A program made the translations under genes and the position numbers. From NCBI GenBank assembly GCA_002105175.1, contig MCGE01000019.1, positions 620,001 to 684,000 of the forward strand: DNA of 64,000 bases, given 5' to 3'. The notes under the pieces were generated by a model. The model saw nothing but the letters and a program-made list of their open reading frames with translations, was not told where the DNA came from and did not search any database. This document shows positions 19,756 to 30,081 of the stretch, piece by piece. The number at the start of each line of letters is the position of its first letter. Positions within the stretch are counted from its first letter, which is position 1. This stretch comes from Absidia repens (taxonomy: Eukaryota; Mucoromycota; Mucoromycetes; Mucorales; Cunninghamellaceae).

Positions 19756-20916
19756 ATGACGACTAATAGCAGTGACCACCGCCAGCAGCAGCACACAGAG
19801 CGGACTCATCCCGATCCATATCATAATGAATATCCGCCACCCCCACCACTAGATCAAGACTCATCAAGAACGTACATCGACATGAGCACACACTCTTTCT
19901 CCTCCGCCGGCAGCAGAACTAGTAACAGTCATCAACCTCATCGTCCATCAGCACCCGCATCAGCATCAACATCTTTTGACCAGCAACAACAACAACAACA
20001 GGCACGTCGTCCGTCTCAGGACGAGCCACAGAAACCAAACTCACAAGACAGTCGGCGACAGTCAGGGCTTTCGACTATGACAACGGCAACAGCGGAGCCG
20101 GCGAAGGCGGCGGACCCACCACCAAGCAACCATAGCAACAACCCAAGAGACGACAGTTACTATGATCCTCAGGCGGTATCTTTGGGCGAGTATTTACAAG
20201 TCAAGCAAGAAGAAGAACGATATGCACAGCAGTTGGCACTTGCTACTGCCGCTACCGCACCCGCCACGCCACGGACAACAACCTCTAATAATGATGCCAA
20301 CTACCAGCACCAGCACCAGCACCCATCCTCCTCGCCAGGTCGACGCGTGGTATCTTTGGAAGAAGAAAGAGCGGCCTATCAACCTTCTCAACCGGCATCG
20401 ACTTACCGTAAATCATCCACACCCTACCACCCCTATGGCTATCCTCCTTCCTCTACGGCTTCTTTGCCTTCCCACCATCCATACCCTCAGCAGCAATACC
20501 TACGTCAGCCGCCCCCATCATCTCGTCGCCCGTACCCCCCTCCACCTCCTCTACCGCCCGCGGGCGCCTACTATCCCACACCACCAAGAAGACCCCATCG
20601 TCCACCCTCGTCCTATTGCTGTGGTGATTGTTGTTGTTTGAATCACGATGCCGCGGCACCTTATCCATTCACCTGTTGCTGCTGTATGTCGATGTTATTC
20701 TGGCTTGTTCTTTTCGGTGGTGGCGTTGCCTTGATGGTCGTCTCTGTGATCCTTGCAAGCCAATGCCCAGAAACATCATCCACATCCATGGTGACCTGTT
20801 CGTCGGTGTTTCACGATGGTTTACTCTATGGTGGGGTGGCCATCTCCGCACTCAGTGTCCTTTTTATTTTATGGCGCTGTGCTCGATTTTGCTGTGCCCC
20901 TACTCCACCCAAATAG
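19756..20916 (+). CDS. Pro/Gln/Ser-rich protein with two C-terminal TM helices (386 aa)
   Basis: Single exon. Residues ~1-290 are low-complexity and predicted disordered: poly-Gln (DQQQQQQQARR), His/Gln-rich, then Pro/Tyr-rich (RRPYPPPPPLPPAGAYYPTP). A Cys cluster (YCCGDCCCLN, then FTCCCCMSM) precedes the first TM helix (MLFWLVLFGGGVALMVVSVI, ~311-332). A short loop with two Cys and a second TM (GLLYGGVAISALSVLFILW, ~354-372) end in WRCARFCCAPTPPK. Juxtamembrane Cys clusters are typical palmitoylation sites. Motifs VSLGEYLQVKQEEERYAQQL and VVSLEEERAAY may be short binding motifs. No family recognised; a plasma-membrane scaffold with a cytosolic tail is plausible. TATA-like gatataaatattt lies just upstream. 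Confidence 0.75.
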   Translation: MTTNSSDHRQQQHTERTHPDPYHNEYPPPPPLDQDSSRTYIDMSTHSFSSAGSRTSNSHQPHRPSAPASASTSFDQQQQQQQARRPSQDEPQKPNSQDSRRQSGLSTMTTATAEPAKAADPPPSNHSNNPRDDSYYDPQAVSLGEYLQVKQEEERYAQQLALATAATAPATPRTTTSNNDANYQHQHQHPSSSPGRRVVSLEEERAAYQPSQPASTYRKSSTPYHPYGYPPSSTASLPSHHPYPQQQYLRQPPPSSRRPYPPPPPLPPAGAYYPTPPRRPHRPPSSYCCGDCCCLNHDAAAPYPFTCCCCMSMLFWLVLFGGGVALMVVSVILASQCPETSSTSMVTCSSVFHDGLLYGGVAISALSVLFILWRCARFCCAPTPPK

Positions 20917-21238
20917 CCAACCCCTTCCCCCGCCACACCCCCCCCCAAAAAAAAAAAAAAAAAAGACGGAAGTCTAGTTGTAGTGTGTATGTGTGTGTGT
21001 GTGTAATAATGACTGAGTTTTTTTTTGGATTTTTTTTGTTTTTTGAATTTATTTATTTTATTTAGTTTATAATGAGATGGAATGGAATAATTCAAAAAAA
21101 AATGATAAATAATGTAATATAGCGTATAAATACAGTAATACTAATAACAACAATAATAAATAATAAATATGCGTGTGTGTGTGTGTGTGTGTGTGTCTAT
21201 AGCTAATAAAAAAAAAAGGGGGATATGATTTTTCTACT
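20917..21238. other. Convergent 3' spacer with TG microsatellites
   Basis: Shared 3' region of two convergent genes. Contains A16 near 20947, and short (TG)n tracts near 20985-21004 and 21173-21196. Confidence 0.6.
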
Positions 21239-22428
21239 CTATGCATCGGTCTTCTTGTCCTCCTTTTTGGCCTTCTTTTCCTTTTTCGCCTTCTTTTCCT
21301 TCTTTTCCTTCTTTTCCTTCTTTTCCTTCTTGTCCTTTTTCACCTTCTTTTCCTTCTTGTCCTTTTTGTCCTTCTTGTCCTTTTTGGCCTTCTTCTTCTT
21401 TTGCTTGTCATCAGAAGTGGTGGTGGTTGCATCATCATGTTTCCGTTTCTTGCTGCTGTTGTGGTCAACATCATCGTCGTCGTCATCATTCTTGTGAAGA
21501 TATTCTTGCATCACCCGAGCGAATTTGCCTTTTTGTTCCACCAGACCACGACCTCCCTTTCTAGCGGTTCGGCCTTCACATGCTGCAAACAATTCGGCAT
21601 CGGTCATCTTGATAGAGTAATCCTTCAATTCATCATCTTCTTCTTCACTGTCATTGGTGCCTGAGCTTGCGGATGTTTCCGTTGGTGTATTTGGTGTAGA
21701 TCTATTTGAAAAAAAAAAAAAGACAATGGGAGTTAGAGAAAAAGCAGTAGCATCCTCCTACACAACTATTCTTATTTTATTTTTTTGGAGGGAAAAAAAA
21801 AAAAAAACAACTTACGGATCATACACTGGAGCAGTTGAACTTTTGACAAAACCACCATATAAAGCACCACTGGCAATGCGTTGCGCCATGTTCACATGAA
21901 GATCCTTGACCATAGAATCCATGGTGGATGAGGGTCCTTCGTCGTCGTCGTCTTCATTATTCATTGCATCCGCCATGCTTGCCATGGACGTGGTGGTAGT
22001 AGTGGTAGTAGTGGTGGTGGATGCAGTGATTGTTTTTCCAGTAGGTCGTTCAGTACTAATAATCCCAGTGGCCGATCGTCGAATCTCACTTTTTGATTTC
22101 TTGTTCTTGTTGCTGACCTTGATTTGAGCTTGATCGTCCTTTTCCACCGTCACTTCGCTGGCGCTTTTGTTGTATAAATGATCCCACCAAGCAAATTCCC
22201 ATTGATCTTGACCAACACCCACACCCTTCTTGTCATTCTTCTTGGAAACCGTAATGTGTTTGGTGCGTCCATCTCGATTTTTGCCTAATCCCTCACCACT
22301 ATTATATAAACACAAGGGGATATAAGAATTTTTTTATGTATGTAGTGGTTTAGAAACAAGAGTGCTTACCTTTCCCAACCAAACTTTTCTAATTGAGATT
22401 GCGCAAAAGAGCCTTGCCACTTGTCCAT
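21239..22428 (-). CDS. GPATCH4-like nucleolar G-patch protein (334 aa, 3 exons)
   Basis: Exons on the minus strand are 22370-22428, 21816-22298 and 21239-21701; all junctions are GT-AG and keep frame. The N-terminus holds a G-patch: FGWESGEGLGKNRDG (the Ser codon spans the first intron). It continues KGVGVGQDQWEFAWWDHLYN, matching the GVG...WW..L(F/Y)NK block of human GPATCH4. Near residues 215-240 the second conserved block MTDAELFAACEGRTARKGGR also matches GPATCH4. The tail is a Lys-rich KK(E/D) repeat typical of nucleolar proteins. GPATCH4-type proteins stimulate a DEAH helicase (DHX15) and act in rRNA/snRNA-related RNA processing. Budding yeast Tma23 is a divergent relative. It shares a 369-bp divergent spacer with the phosphatase gene. 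Confidence 0.85.
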
Positions 22429-22460
22429 AATGTAGTGAAGAAGGGAGAAAAATTAAATAG

Positions 22461-22493
<33 letters not shown>

Positions 22494-22797
22494 TTTTTTT
22501 TGCTCATGTCAAAGACAAGACAAAAAAGAGCGGCGGTTGAAAATGAAATAAAACGCACAATGAGGGAAAGTGCCCGCCCCCTATTTTTTTTTATTTTATT
22601 TTTTTTTTTTATTTTTTGCCAACTCCATTCTTGGTGTCAACTTTTTTGGGTAAGGAAGACTCCCCCGTCCCTCTCTCTCTTCTCTTATTTCCCCAGAGTG
22701 GTGCGTGCGTGCATCATCTATTTATATATATTTTTGATATTAACAGCATTTACCCTCATGACGAACCATCTATTTTTTTAGATCAAAAAAAAAAAAA
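22429..22797. promoter_or_regulatory. Divergent promoter region with A29T12 tract
   Basis: Bidirectional spacer between the G-patch gene (minus) and the phosphatase gene (plus). Contains A29 (22461-22489) directly joined to T12 (22490-22501), a long rigid poly(dA:dT) element of the type that excludes nucleosomes. TATA-like tatttatatata lies near 22720 on the phosphatase side. Confidence 0.55.
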
Positions 22798-23991
22798 ATG
22801 CCCAACACTAGCCATGAGGACACGACGGACAGTAACACCAGCAGTTATGAGGTGTTTGAACACTTGATGACAATGGCCACCGAGCAACAACGGCAACAAC
22901 ATATCATGCACCATTACAAGGTTCTGACGGATCGTCAAGCTCGCCGTTTGGAACATAGCCAGAATGCAGCAAGTCACGACAACCCATTCAGTCAAAGCAT
23001 TGCCCACAGCCATGATCAACACAACCGATACTGTGATATTATTCCGTACAATGCCACCAGAGTCACACTCACGCAATCCGATCTGGGCCCGACGGGTACG
23101 ACGGCCGGTTACATCAATGCCAGCTGGGTCTCGTTTGATCAACGGAAACGGTATATTGCAGCGCAAGGCCCTTTACCTTCGACGTGTGGTGATTTTTGGC
23201 GGATGGTATTGGAACATGGCGTCAAGATGATTGTCTGTCTGACGCCGGAAGTGGAAAATGGGCGAAATAAATGTGCGGCGTACTGGCCTCGGTCCATGGA
23301 TCAAGAAGCTCGGTTTACATTGACATCAGAACAAGACGATGATGAGGACGACGACGACGACCAAGACGACCCACGAGGAGGTGGAGGAGCACGACGACGA
23401 CGATCGTTCGGTCACCATCTTTTATATAACAAGAACGGCAGTCATCACACATCCACAGGAAGGCCGACATGGACGATGCAAGTCAAGTATACTCAACCTG
23501 AATATATGGATCAAGATGCGGCGTGTATTATCCGACCCCTGGAAGTCAGCTGTTATCGTCACGATCATGGAGGCTCCTCACAAAAAATGGCCTCGGCCAC
23601 CGTACATCAACTGCACTTTTTGGGATGGGCTGATCATGGCGTGCCGCAACAAACACATTCATTAAATGCCTTGGTTCAACTGACCAATCGACTCCAACCA
23701 CAACCAAGCGATAGTGAGCTGCCGCCTCCCATGGTGGTGCATTGTAGTGCGGGGTGTGGTCGGACAGGGACGTTTTGTGTGGTGGACACAGGCTTGACAT
23801 GGCTTGGTGAAATGAAACAAGGCAACAACAAAAGCAACAACAACAATGGCAATCAACGGATGGCGACGATGGATCCGATTTATCAAATGACCGATACCTT
23901 TCGACAGCAACGCACCACCATGGTGCAAACACCAGCACAATACCTCTTTTGTTACCGTGCCATCTGGGATCAACTACAACGACTGGACTAG
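22798..23991 (+). CDS. Classical protein tyrosine phosphatase (397 aa)
   Basis: Single exon. Diagnostic PTP motifs appear in order: HNRYCDIIPY (pTyr-loop type NRYxDI, residues 75-84); YINASWV (YINAS); YIAAQGPLPSTCGDFWRMV (QGP...FW); the WPD-type loop as GWADHGVP with Asp279; and the signature HCSAGCGRTG with Cys316 as nucleophile and Arg322 binding phosphate. A Q-loop region (QRTTMVQTPAQYLF) follows. The loop reads WAD instead of WPD, a change at a non-catalytic position. An Asp-rich insert (~180-200) and an Asn-rich insert (~345-352) enlarge the domain. It hydrolyses phosphotyrosine on proteins, in fungi often MAP kinases (Pyp/Ptp2-3 type). The start codon directly follows an A13 tract. Confidence 0.9.
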   Translation: MPNTSHEDTTDSNTSSYEVFEHLMTMATEQQRQQHIMHHYKVLTDRQARRLEHSQNAASHDNPFSQSIAHSHDQHNRYCDIIPYNATRVTLTQSDLGPTGTTAGYINASWVSFDQRKRYIAAQGPLPSTCGDFWRMVLEHGVKMIVCLTPEVENGRNKCAAYWPRSMDQEARFTLTSEQDDDEDDDDDQDDPRGGGGARRRRSFGHHLLYNKNGSHHTSTGRPTWTMQVKYTQPEYMDQDAACIIRPLEVSCYRHDHGGSSQKMASATVHQLHFLGWADHGVPQQTHSLNALVQLTNRLQPQPSDSELPPPMVVHCSAGCGRTGTFCVVDTGLTWLGEMKQGNNKSNNNNGNQRMATMDPIYQMTDTFRQQRTTMVQTPAQYLFCYRAIWDQLQRLD

Positions 23992-25412
23992 CGATTCTTA
24001 GTATAGATATTAGGATTAGGATAGCTTTATTAGAAAATTAGTATTGTAAGTTTATTTTATTTTTTTTGGTTGCTCAATAAAAAAGAAATTAAAAAATTTT
24101 GAAAACACATATTCAGGGTTAAAAATAGAAATGATGATGATGATGATGATGAATTAATGATAACGGTGAAATCAATGGATGGGACGGGGAGTGATTAAAG
24201 GGATTTCCCACATTTCGGTGGAATGAATTCGAATGGATTGAAATCACGTTTCTGATCTGACCACGCTTTCTGCATGAATTATTTATTATGATGATTGAAA
24301 ATGACATGTAGGTTGTGTGTGTGTGTGTGTCCAAGTATGCCTGACGCCGGACCCCTTTTTCCGTCTCACCAGCCGACGCTTTTCCCTTTTTTTTTTTTTT
24401 TTCTCATTCAACTAGTTAGAAACATGACATTCTGAAACAAAATTGTGTATGAAGCCTGTCTTTGATGAATGTTATGTTTAATAACCCCCTCCTATTTTCC
24501 TTTTCTCTTTTTTTTTTTTCTCATGTCAAAAGAGTCGTGGTCATTTATGGCATTTTTCCCTAAATCTATTGCCTGTCCGCCGGTCTTTCATCATGCAATT
24601 GAAACAACATGCCTTGTCCCCTTTTTGAACCCTCAGGTCGTGATAAGGATCAACTATAGGAAACTTGTTCGATCCACAAGGGTGGTACAAAACCATTCAC
24701 CCCCTTATCATATCCGTTGAAAGCTCCTTTTTTTTCCCTTTTATTTTTTCTATACGGACTTTTTATTCAAGTAATGTGTTCATAAAGAATCAAGGGCCAA
24801 TGTTTCCATCATTGAAGTGCAAAGGGTGGTAGGAGTTTTAAATGCCAAACTGCGTAGACTGTATATTTTATTTTTTATATATTTTTTATTATATTATATT
24901 ATATTATATTACATAGAAGGCCAAATGGCCATAATCCCCCTCTTTTATAAGCCATCACATTTTATAATAAAGGAAACCAACATTTTGTTATCTTATGATC
25001 AACGAAGAAAAATAACCCGAGAAAATAAACGGATATCATGATGATAATGTTGATGAAGATGGCTCATATCTCCTACCGACTCCCTCAACCTTTTTTTCAT
25101 AATTCCCAAATCAAGGAGACATTCCATTCTCATTGAAAAAAAAAAAGTCCATTATATATAAAGACATGCGTCTGAAACCACTATCATCCCACGACTTCCC
25201 TCCCTGACGATCGTTTCCTTTAACTTATTGTTGCTGTTGTTGTTACTTGACGTTTGTTTCTTTTTTTATCTATCCATCTTTGCTCCCTTTTTTTATTTTT
25301 TTTATTTAAATATCGACCCTTTTTTTTTGAAAATTTTACTTTTTTTTTTTTCCTTGTCTATAGCCATACACACTCTTTATACACACACACACACAAAAAA
25401 TAAATAATAATC
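23992..25412. other. Intergenic region before the kinase gene
   Basis: Contains the phosphatase poly(A) signal (caataaaaaag near 24076), an ATG-triplet microsatellite at ~24132-24152, an attat repeat near 24886-24910, and T tracts. A TATA-like attatatataaag (~25152) and a pyrimidine/CA-rich leader directly before 25413 form the probable promoter of the kinase. Confidence 0.5.
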
Positions 25413-26673
25413 ATGTTCTCACCTATTCAACTCCATGAGTCAACGACAACTAACGAACAAAAACCCATGCTACCACCTCTTCAGCATCCGTTAGCACCTC
25501 ATCCTACTACCACTAATACTGCCGCCTATTATTCTTCTTCTCCAGCACCACCTGCCACTCCACAACCCACTTCGGTCGCTGCCAAATATTTGATGCACCA
25601 TCGTCTTCCAACTGCCTTTTTAGAAAAATACAGCCTCGGTGATGAATTAGGAAGTGGAGGATTCGGCTTTGTGTTATCAGCAATGCATCGTGCTTCGGGC
25701 ATTGAAGTAGCTGTCAAATTCATTTTGCGTGAAAAAGTCCCCTCTCATGCCTGGGTCCAAACCGAACAAGGTCAAGTCTTACCCATGGAAATCTATGTGT
25801 TAAAAACCACACAACACCCTTCTATTATTGGTTATTTGGACGATTATCAAGATGAACGATTTTGTTACCTTGTGATGGAACTCCACGGCACTCAATGGGA
25901 ATCTCCTGCTTCCGTTTCCACCACTACCACTGCCGCATTACCCACCACGCCTCCTCACTCTCCTGCGTTATCTCAAACTTTATCGGAAGATTCATGGGAC
26001 GACAACGACGACGATATTTTCTCAACCACATCACCAGCACCAGCACCAGCACGTCGCACATCATGCGATTTATTCGAATGTATCGAACGCCATCATAACT
26101 TTGAAGAATCCGTTGCCAAGATGATTTTCAAGCAGATTGTCGACTGTGTCGCTCACTTGGATCACCTTGGAATCTGTCATCGTGATATTAAAGATGAAAA
26201 TTTTGTCATTGATCATCAATTCAAGGTAAACTAAAATGATGAAAATTAAAATAGAACAATATCACTTACTTTTTTTTTTTTTTTTTTGTTAACTGAACAT
26301 TTAGGTGAAAATGATTGATTTCGGTTCCTCGGTTCTTTTGCCTCGTCATTATGGTCATACCAACAAGACCTATTTATTTGAAAAGTTTTATGGAACAGTG
26401 TCTTTTGCATCACCCGAAATTTTGATGGGTCAACGATACCGCGCAGAACCTGCGGAAATTTGGTCATTGGGCGTTTTACTTTATACGCTTTTGTTCGGTG
26501 AAGTTCCCTTTTCAGGACCCCATGCTGCCGTTGCTGGTCAATGTGTGCCTCCCAAACTCAAGGTTTCATCCAAATGCTTGCATTTGCTGTCTTGTCTCTT
26601 GGACCCCCATCCTGATCGTCGACCTACCATCCATCAAGTCTTGATGCACCCTTGGTTCCATCCTTCAGCTTAA
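25413..26673 (+). CDS. PAS-kinase-like Ser/Thr protein kinase without PAS domain (393 aa, 2 exons)
   Basis: Exons 25413-26225 and 26305-26673; the GT-AG intron (26226-26304, T-rich) splits FVIDHQFK from VKMIDFG in frame. Residues 1-70 are Pro/Thr-rich. Kinase features: ELGSGGFGFV (Gly loop, 78-87), VAVKF with Lys102, alphaC Glu126 in MEIYVL, HRDIKDEN (256-263, Asp258), DFG at 276-278, and FYGTVSFASPEIL in place of APE. The phrases ILREKVPSHAWVQTEQGQVL..EI and HRDIKDENFVID resemble the PASK/Psk1-Psk2 catalytic domain, where WVxxxxxGxxPxEI is characteristic. No PAS domain is encoded. A low-complexity Thr/Pro/Asp insert of ~60 residues (155-217) lies at the hinge before DLFECIE. All catalytic residues are present. 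Likely a nutrient/metabolic signalling kinase, by analogy only. Confidence 0.88.
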
Positions 26674-27479
26674 TTTGTTTCAAACTCCTCCCCTTTCACC
26701 TCCTTTCCTTCATCTCCTATAATATCGCTTTTCGCATGCTTTTTTTTTCTTCTTCTTTTTTATTACTATTACTACTATTATTACTATTACTACACTTTAT
26801 AAGAACCCTCATCCTACCCCACACCTAAAAAAAAAAAGTACATAACACCCTTTCTATACATATATACACACAATCATACATTTGATCCCCTCGCCCCTCC
26901 ACTACACTTTTTTTTTTATTATATCCCATACATTTAATCATTTATTATGTTTCATTTCTTTTTTTATTACTTTACCCTGCATGTTTTCTTTTCAATACCT
27001 TTTCTTATACATATATTATATATACATCCTATACTACACTTTTTTTTATATATATACATTTCCCCCCCCCTTCCCCTTTCTTCTTCTCGCCCATTTAATC
27101 ATTATCCTATGATCTCCTTTTTTTACTTTGCTTCCTAATACATTTTTTATAATAAACATATGAAAATTCGCTCATCTCATTCATCACTCTTGGATTTTTT
27201 TTTTCGTGCAAAATCGATCGACATATTCTTTTCCTCTTTTTGAACCCCATAGTAAACCTCCGCTACATACACACACCCCTTGCTTTTCTCTTTATAGGCT
27301 TTTCTTAAGATAAAACATCTGTATAAAAGAAAAACGGCAGACGTGCTATGTTCGGGACCCCCCACCCCCAAAAAAAAAAAAAAAATCCTACCCATCAAAA
27401 GTGTGACATGGAGGAGAGGTGATCCAGGCCATTATAGTATTACTGCTATCAAATGAGCCAGTGGATGATTGAATAAAAT
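26674..27479. other. 3' flank of kinase gene, no further gene
   Basis: Pyrimidine-rich then AT-rich DNA with T tracts; AATAAA near 27151 (tataataaacat). No coding or repeat-family match seen. Confidence 0.4.
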
Positions 27480-28180
27480 AAAATAATAAAGAACATATAT
27501 ATTTTTTTATTTGAAGAGTATCTGTAATTGGTTAAAACTATATGTGCACGGCGGGGACTCAATTAGGATAATGGAACCCATCAGATGTAGACACCAAGTG
27601 AGAGACTAATGAGGGAGATCTAAAGAAGATTCCATGCTAGTCGAAAGGGAGGGTACATTTTTAAAAATGGAAAGCTGCTATGTTGTATGAAAGTCACAAT
27701 AAACATTGAAGGAGTATCTATTATTGAAGCACAACGATGATCAACATCAATCAAAAGGAGAACGACGGTACAAAAAAAGGATCTATTGCACAAGATATGA
27801 GAGAGAAAGAGACATATGGGACCTTTTTTTTTTCATCAAAACATGTGAAAAGAGGACAATATTTTATTTAGATGTAAGATATATACTATAGACAAAGCAA
27901 TGACGAAACTAAGCTAATGACGTCTTCAAAAACCGACCTAATGATGGTTCTAAATCCTGAATCCAAAATGAAAGGGTTTCCCCATGCATGTTGTCATCCC
28001 TGAGCTAAAACCCCCTTTTAAACTAGTCCTAACACTAATCTATGATTACCACAATCTCATAAAAGCCGAATGATGAAGAAAAAAAAAGGAAGGGAATAAA
28101 AAAAGAAAAAAAATGGAGAACGAAAGATCGAGCGAAAATAGAACCACCTGTGCGGGATTTGAAATATGGTTTTTGTGCTT
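27480..28180 (-). repeat. Dispersed structured repeat, subfamily B, near-full copy
   Basis: Matches 14700-15250 over most of its length on the same strand (shared: attgaagcacaacgatgatcaa, aaaaggatctattgcacaag, ctaagctaatgacgtcttca, core at 27960-27983, ctgtgcgggattt end). It faces away from the opposite-strand copy at 28960-29410. Confidence 0.8.
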
Positions 28181-28959
28181 TCGACCGGGAAATTTTTTAA
28201 AAAAAACTTGACTAGACTTCATAGAGAAGTGGTGTGAATAGAGTATATCATAGGTACAGTCGTCTCGGTGCACATTTGAAAAGTGATAGAACGAGAAGAT
28301 GAAAATTTTATAACACAGAAATATAAATAAAATGCGAAATCTGTTTCTTGAAAGCCTATATATATGCATGATTACGAAAAAAACGGTATCAAAAAGAGTA
28401 TCCAGGATGCGAAGAATACACAGAATAAGACAAGGCAGAAAACTCTTTTAACGATTTATTCACCTCTGCACACAAGTTCAAAAAAAAAAATACACCCTTT
28501 AACCCACGTATTTATGTATTGCTTTTTTTTTCTTTATAAATACCATATGTACAATGCAAAGCAGCTTATCAATCACAATGAATCTATTTTCAATTTGATA
28601 CCTTTGTATACCCCTTCCTTTTGTGCTGTTGCCGCTGCCACCAGTGAATAAATGTGTGATTTTAATTCCTGTCGAAACCTATCTGAAGGTGATAATGACC
28701 AGAACAATTGGAATATCTTTATGCCTTATGCAGCAGATAACACAGTCGAGTCTTGAACAAAATCACATCACCCCTACGTGATTTTTTTTTTTACAGAAAA
28801 TCAATTACACCATTGGAGTATATGATACCAAGAAAATGGTGTGTGTATGACTTGTGGAGCGAAGCGTATTTGACCATCAGACCCATTATTTGATATCAAG
28901 GCGAACTGAAGGTAGATCTCCAAAAAAAAAAAAAAAAAAAAAAGACACGATTAAAATCC
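28181..28959. other. Spacer between two inverted repeat copies
   Basis: AT-rich; no gene, RNA or motif recognised. Confidence 0.4.
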
Positions 28960-29410
28960 CGCCCACGTGGTGCTATTTATTTATTTATGTACTCTTCATT
29001 TTTATTTTTTTACCTCTCTTTCTCTTTCAATTTCCTTTTTCCCTTCCTTTTTTTTTTTTTTTTTTTCTTCGCCATTCAACTTCTTTGAGGCCATGTTGGA
29101 CTTAGAATAGTGTCAGGACTAGTTTAAAAGCGTATTCAGCTCAGGGACTACAAGATGCATGGGAAAACTCTTTCATTTTGGATCTAGGATTTAGAACCAC
29201 CATTAGATGACTTCATTAGTTTAGTGTGTCTTGTATTTGCAATTGAATAAAATATGTCTCTTCTTACTTGTTTCAATGAAAATGTTCCATACATTTTTCT
29301 CATGTCTTGTGCAATAGATTCGTTTTACCATTATCCGTTAGATGTATTGTTATATTTCAATAAAGGATATCCTCTGTATTTTCTCATGTCTTGTACGTAC
29401 TGTACAGTAC
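28960..29410 (+). repeat. Dispersed structured repeat, subfamily B, partial copy
   Basis: Begins aatcccgcccacgtgg, then a T-rich stretch, gccattcaacttctttgagg, gtgtcaggactagtttaaaa, the core gggaaaactctttcattttg (29160-29183), the AATAAAATATG block and a second AATAAAGGA site near 29360, followed by palindromic gtactgtacagtac (~29397-29410). Confidence 0.78.
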
Positions 29411-29613
29411 AGTAGATTGGATCTCTGTTTACAATTTTCCTTTTAGTCTAGTGTTTGCCATTACGCAAGCCTCACATTTGTCTCCCTCCATCTCCCTCTT
29501 ATAGATCTTTCCATTAAATCCCTTGCTGTAGTGAACCCCTCGTCTTTAGTTTTATATCTATTATTCACCAATATATTTTAATAAACTATTTTCATTCTAC
29601 AAGTTATCTTCTG

Positions 29614-29614
<1 letters not shown>

Positions 29615-29656
<42 letters not shown>

Positions 29657-29657
29657 G
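29615..29657. repeat. (CA)n(TA)n compound microsatellite
   Basis: Perfect CA dinucleotides followed directly by TA dinucleotides. Confidence 0.9.
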
Positions 29658-29689
29658 CTAGGTCCCCAAATCACGCACCTAAATAAAGC

Positions 29690-29979
29690 GTTTTTCCACA
29701 TGGTGTCTATATTGCATTTGTTCAAAATTCCCCTGAATCAAGTGCTAACCACTATCCCAAATACCACACATTACCCTCATGAAGCTACCTACATTGAAGA
29801 AGTGAAAAAAAAAACACACGTGGGCGGAATGTGAATGTTAATACTTTCATTCTACCAAACGTGCGCAATGACAGAATAATCATCTCATCCCATCAAACCC
29901 CACACACCTATAACATTCCCTCTTCTCAATAAATTGAAGATTTGTCAAAAAGCTCCAGAGGAGCACCAAAGTGTTTATT
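29690..29979 (-). repeat. Dispersed structured repeat copy directly downstream of the Zn2Cys6 gene
   Basis: On the minus strand it starts AATAAA (29974-29979), then the GCTCC-TCT-GGAGC hairpin, caaatcttcaatttattg, gtgggg-tttgatgggatgag, a ccgcccacgtgtg block, and a degraded core near 29695-29730 (ccatgtggaaaaacgcttta). It lies ~103 bp past the stop of the minus-strand transcription factor gene, in the same orientation. Confidence 0.7.
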
Positions 29980-30081
29980 TCAAGTAATAATAAAGAAGCG
30001 TATAAATATATATAAAAAAAGAAAAAACAAAGCAATAAAAGTACATATAAAGAGAAGAAGATAATAAACTAACGAGACTAT

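Noticed and set aside
21225..21664. Plus-strand Phe/Ser-rich frames opposite the G-patch gene
   Set aside because: They are the complement of the Lys-rich KK(E/D) tail of the real minus-strand gene.
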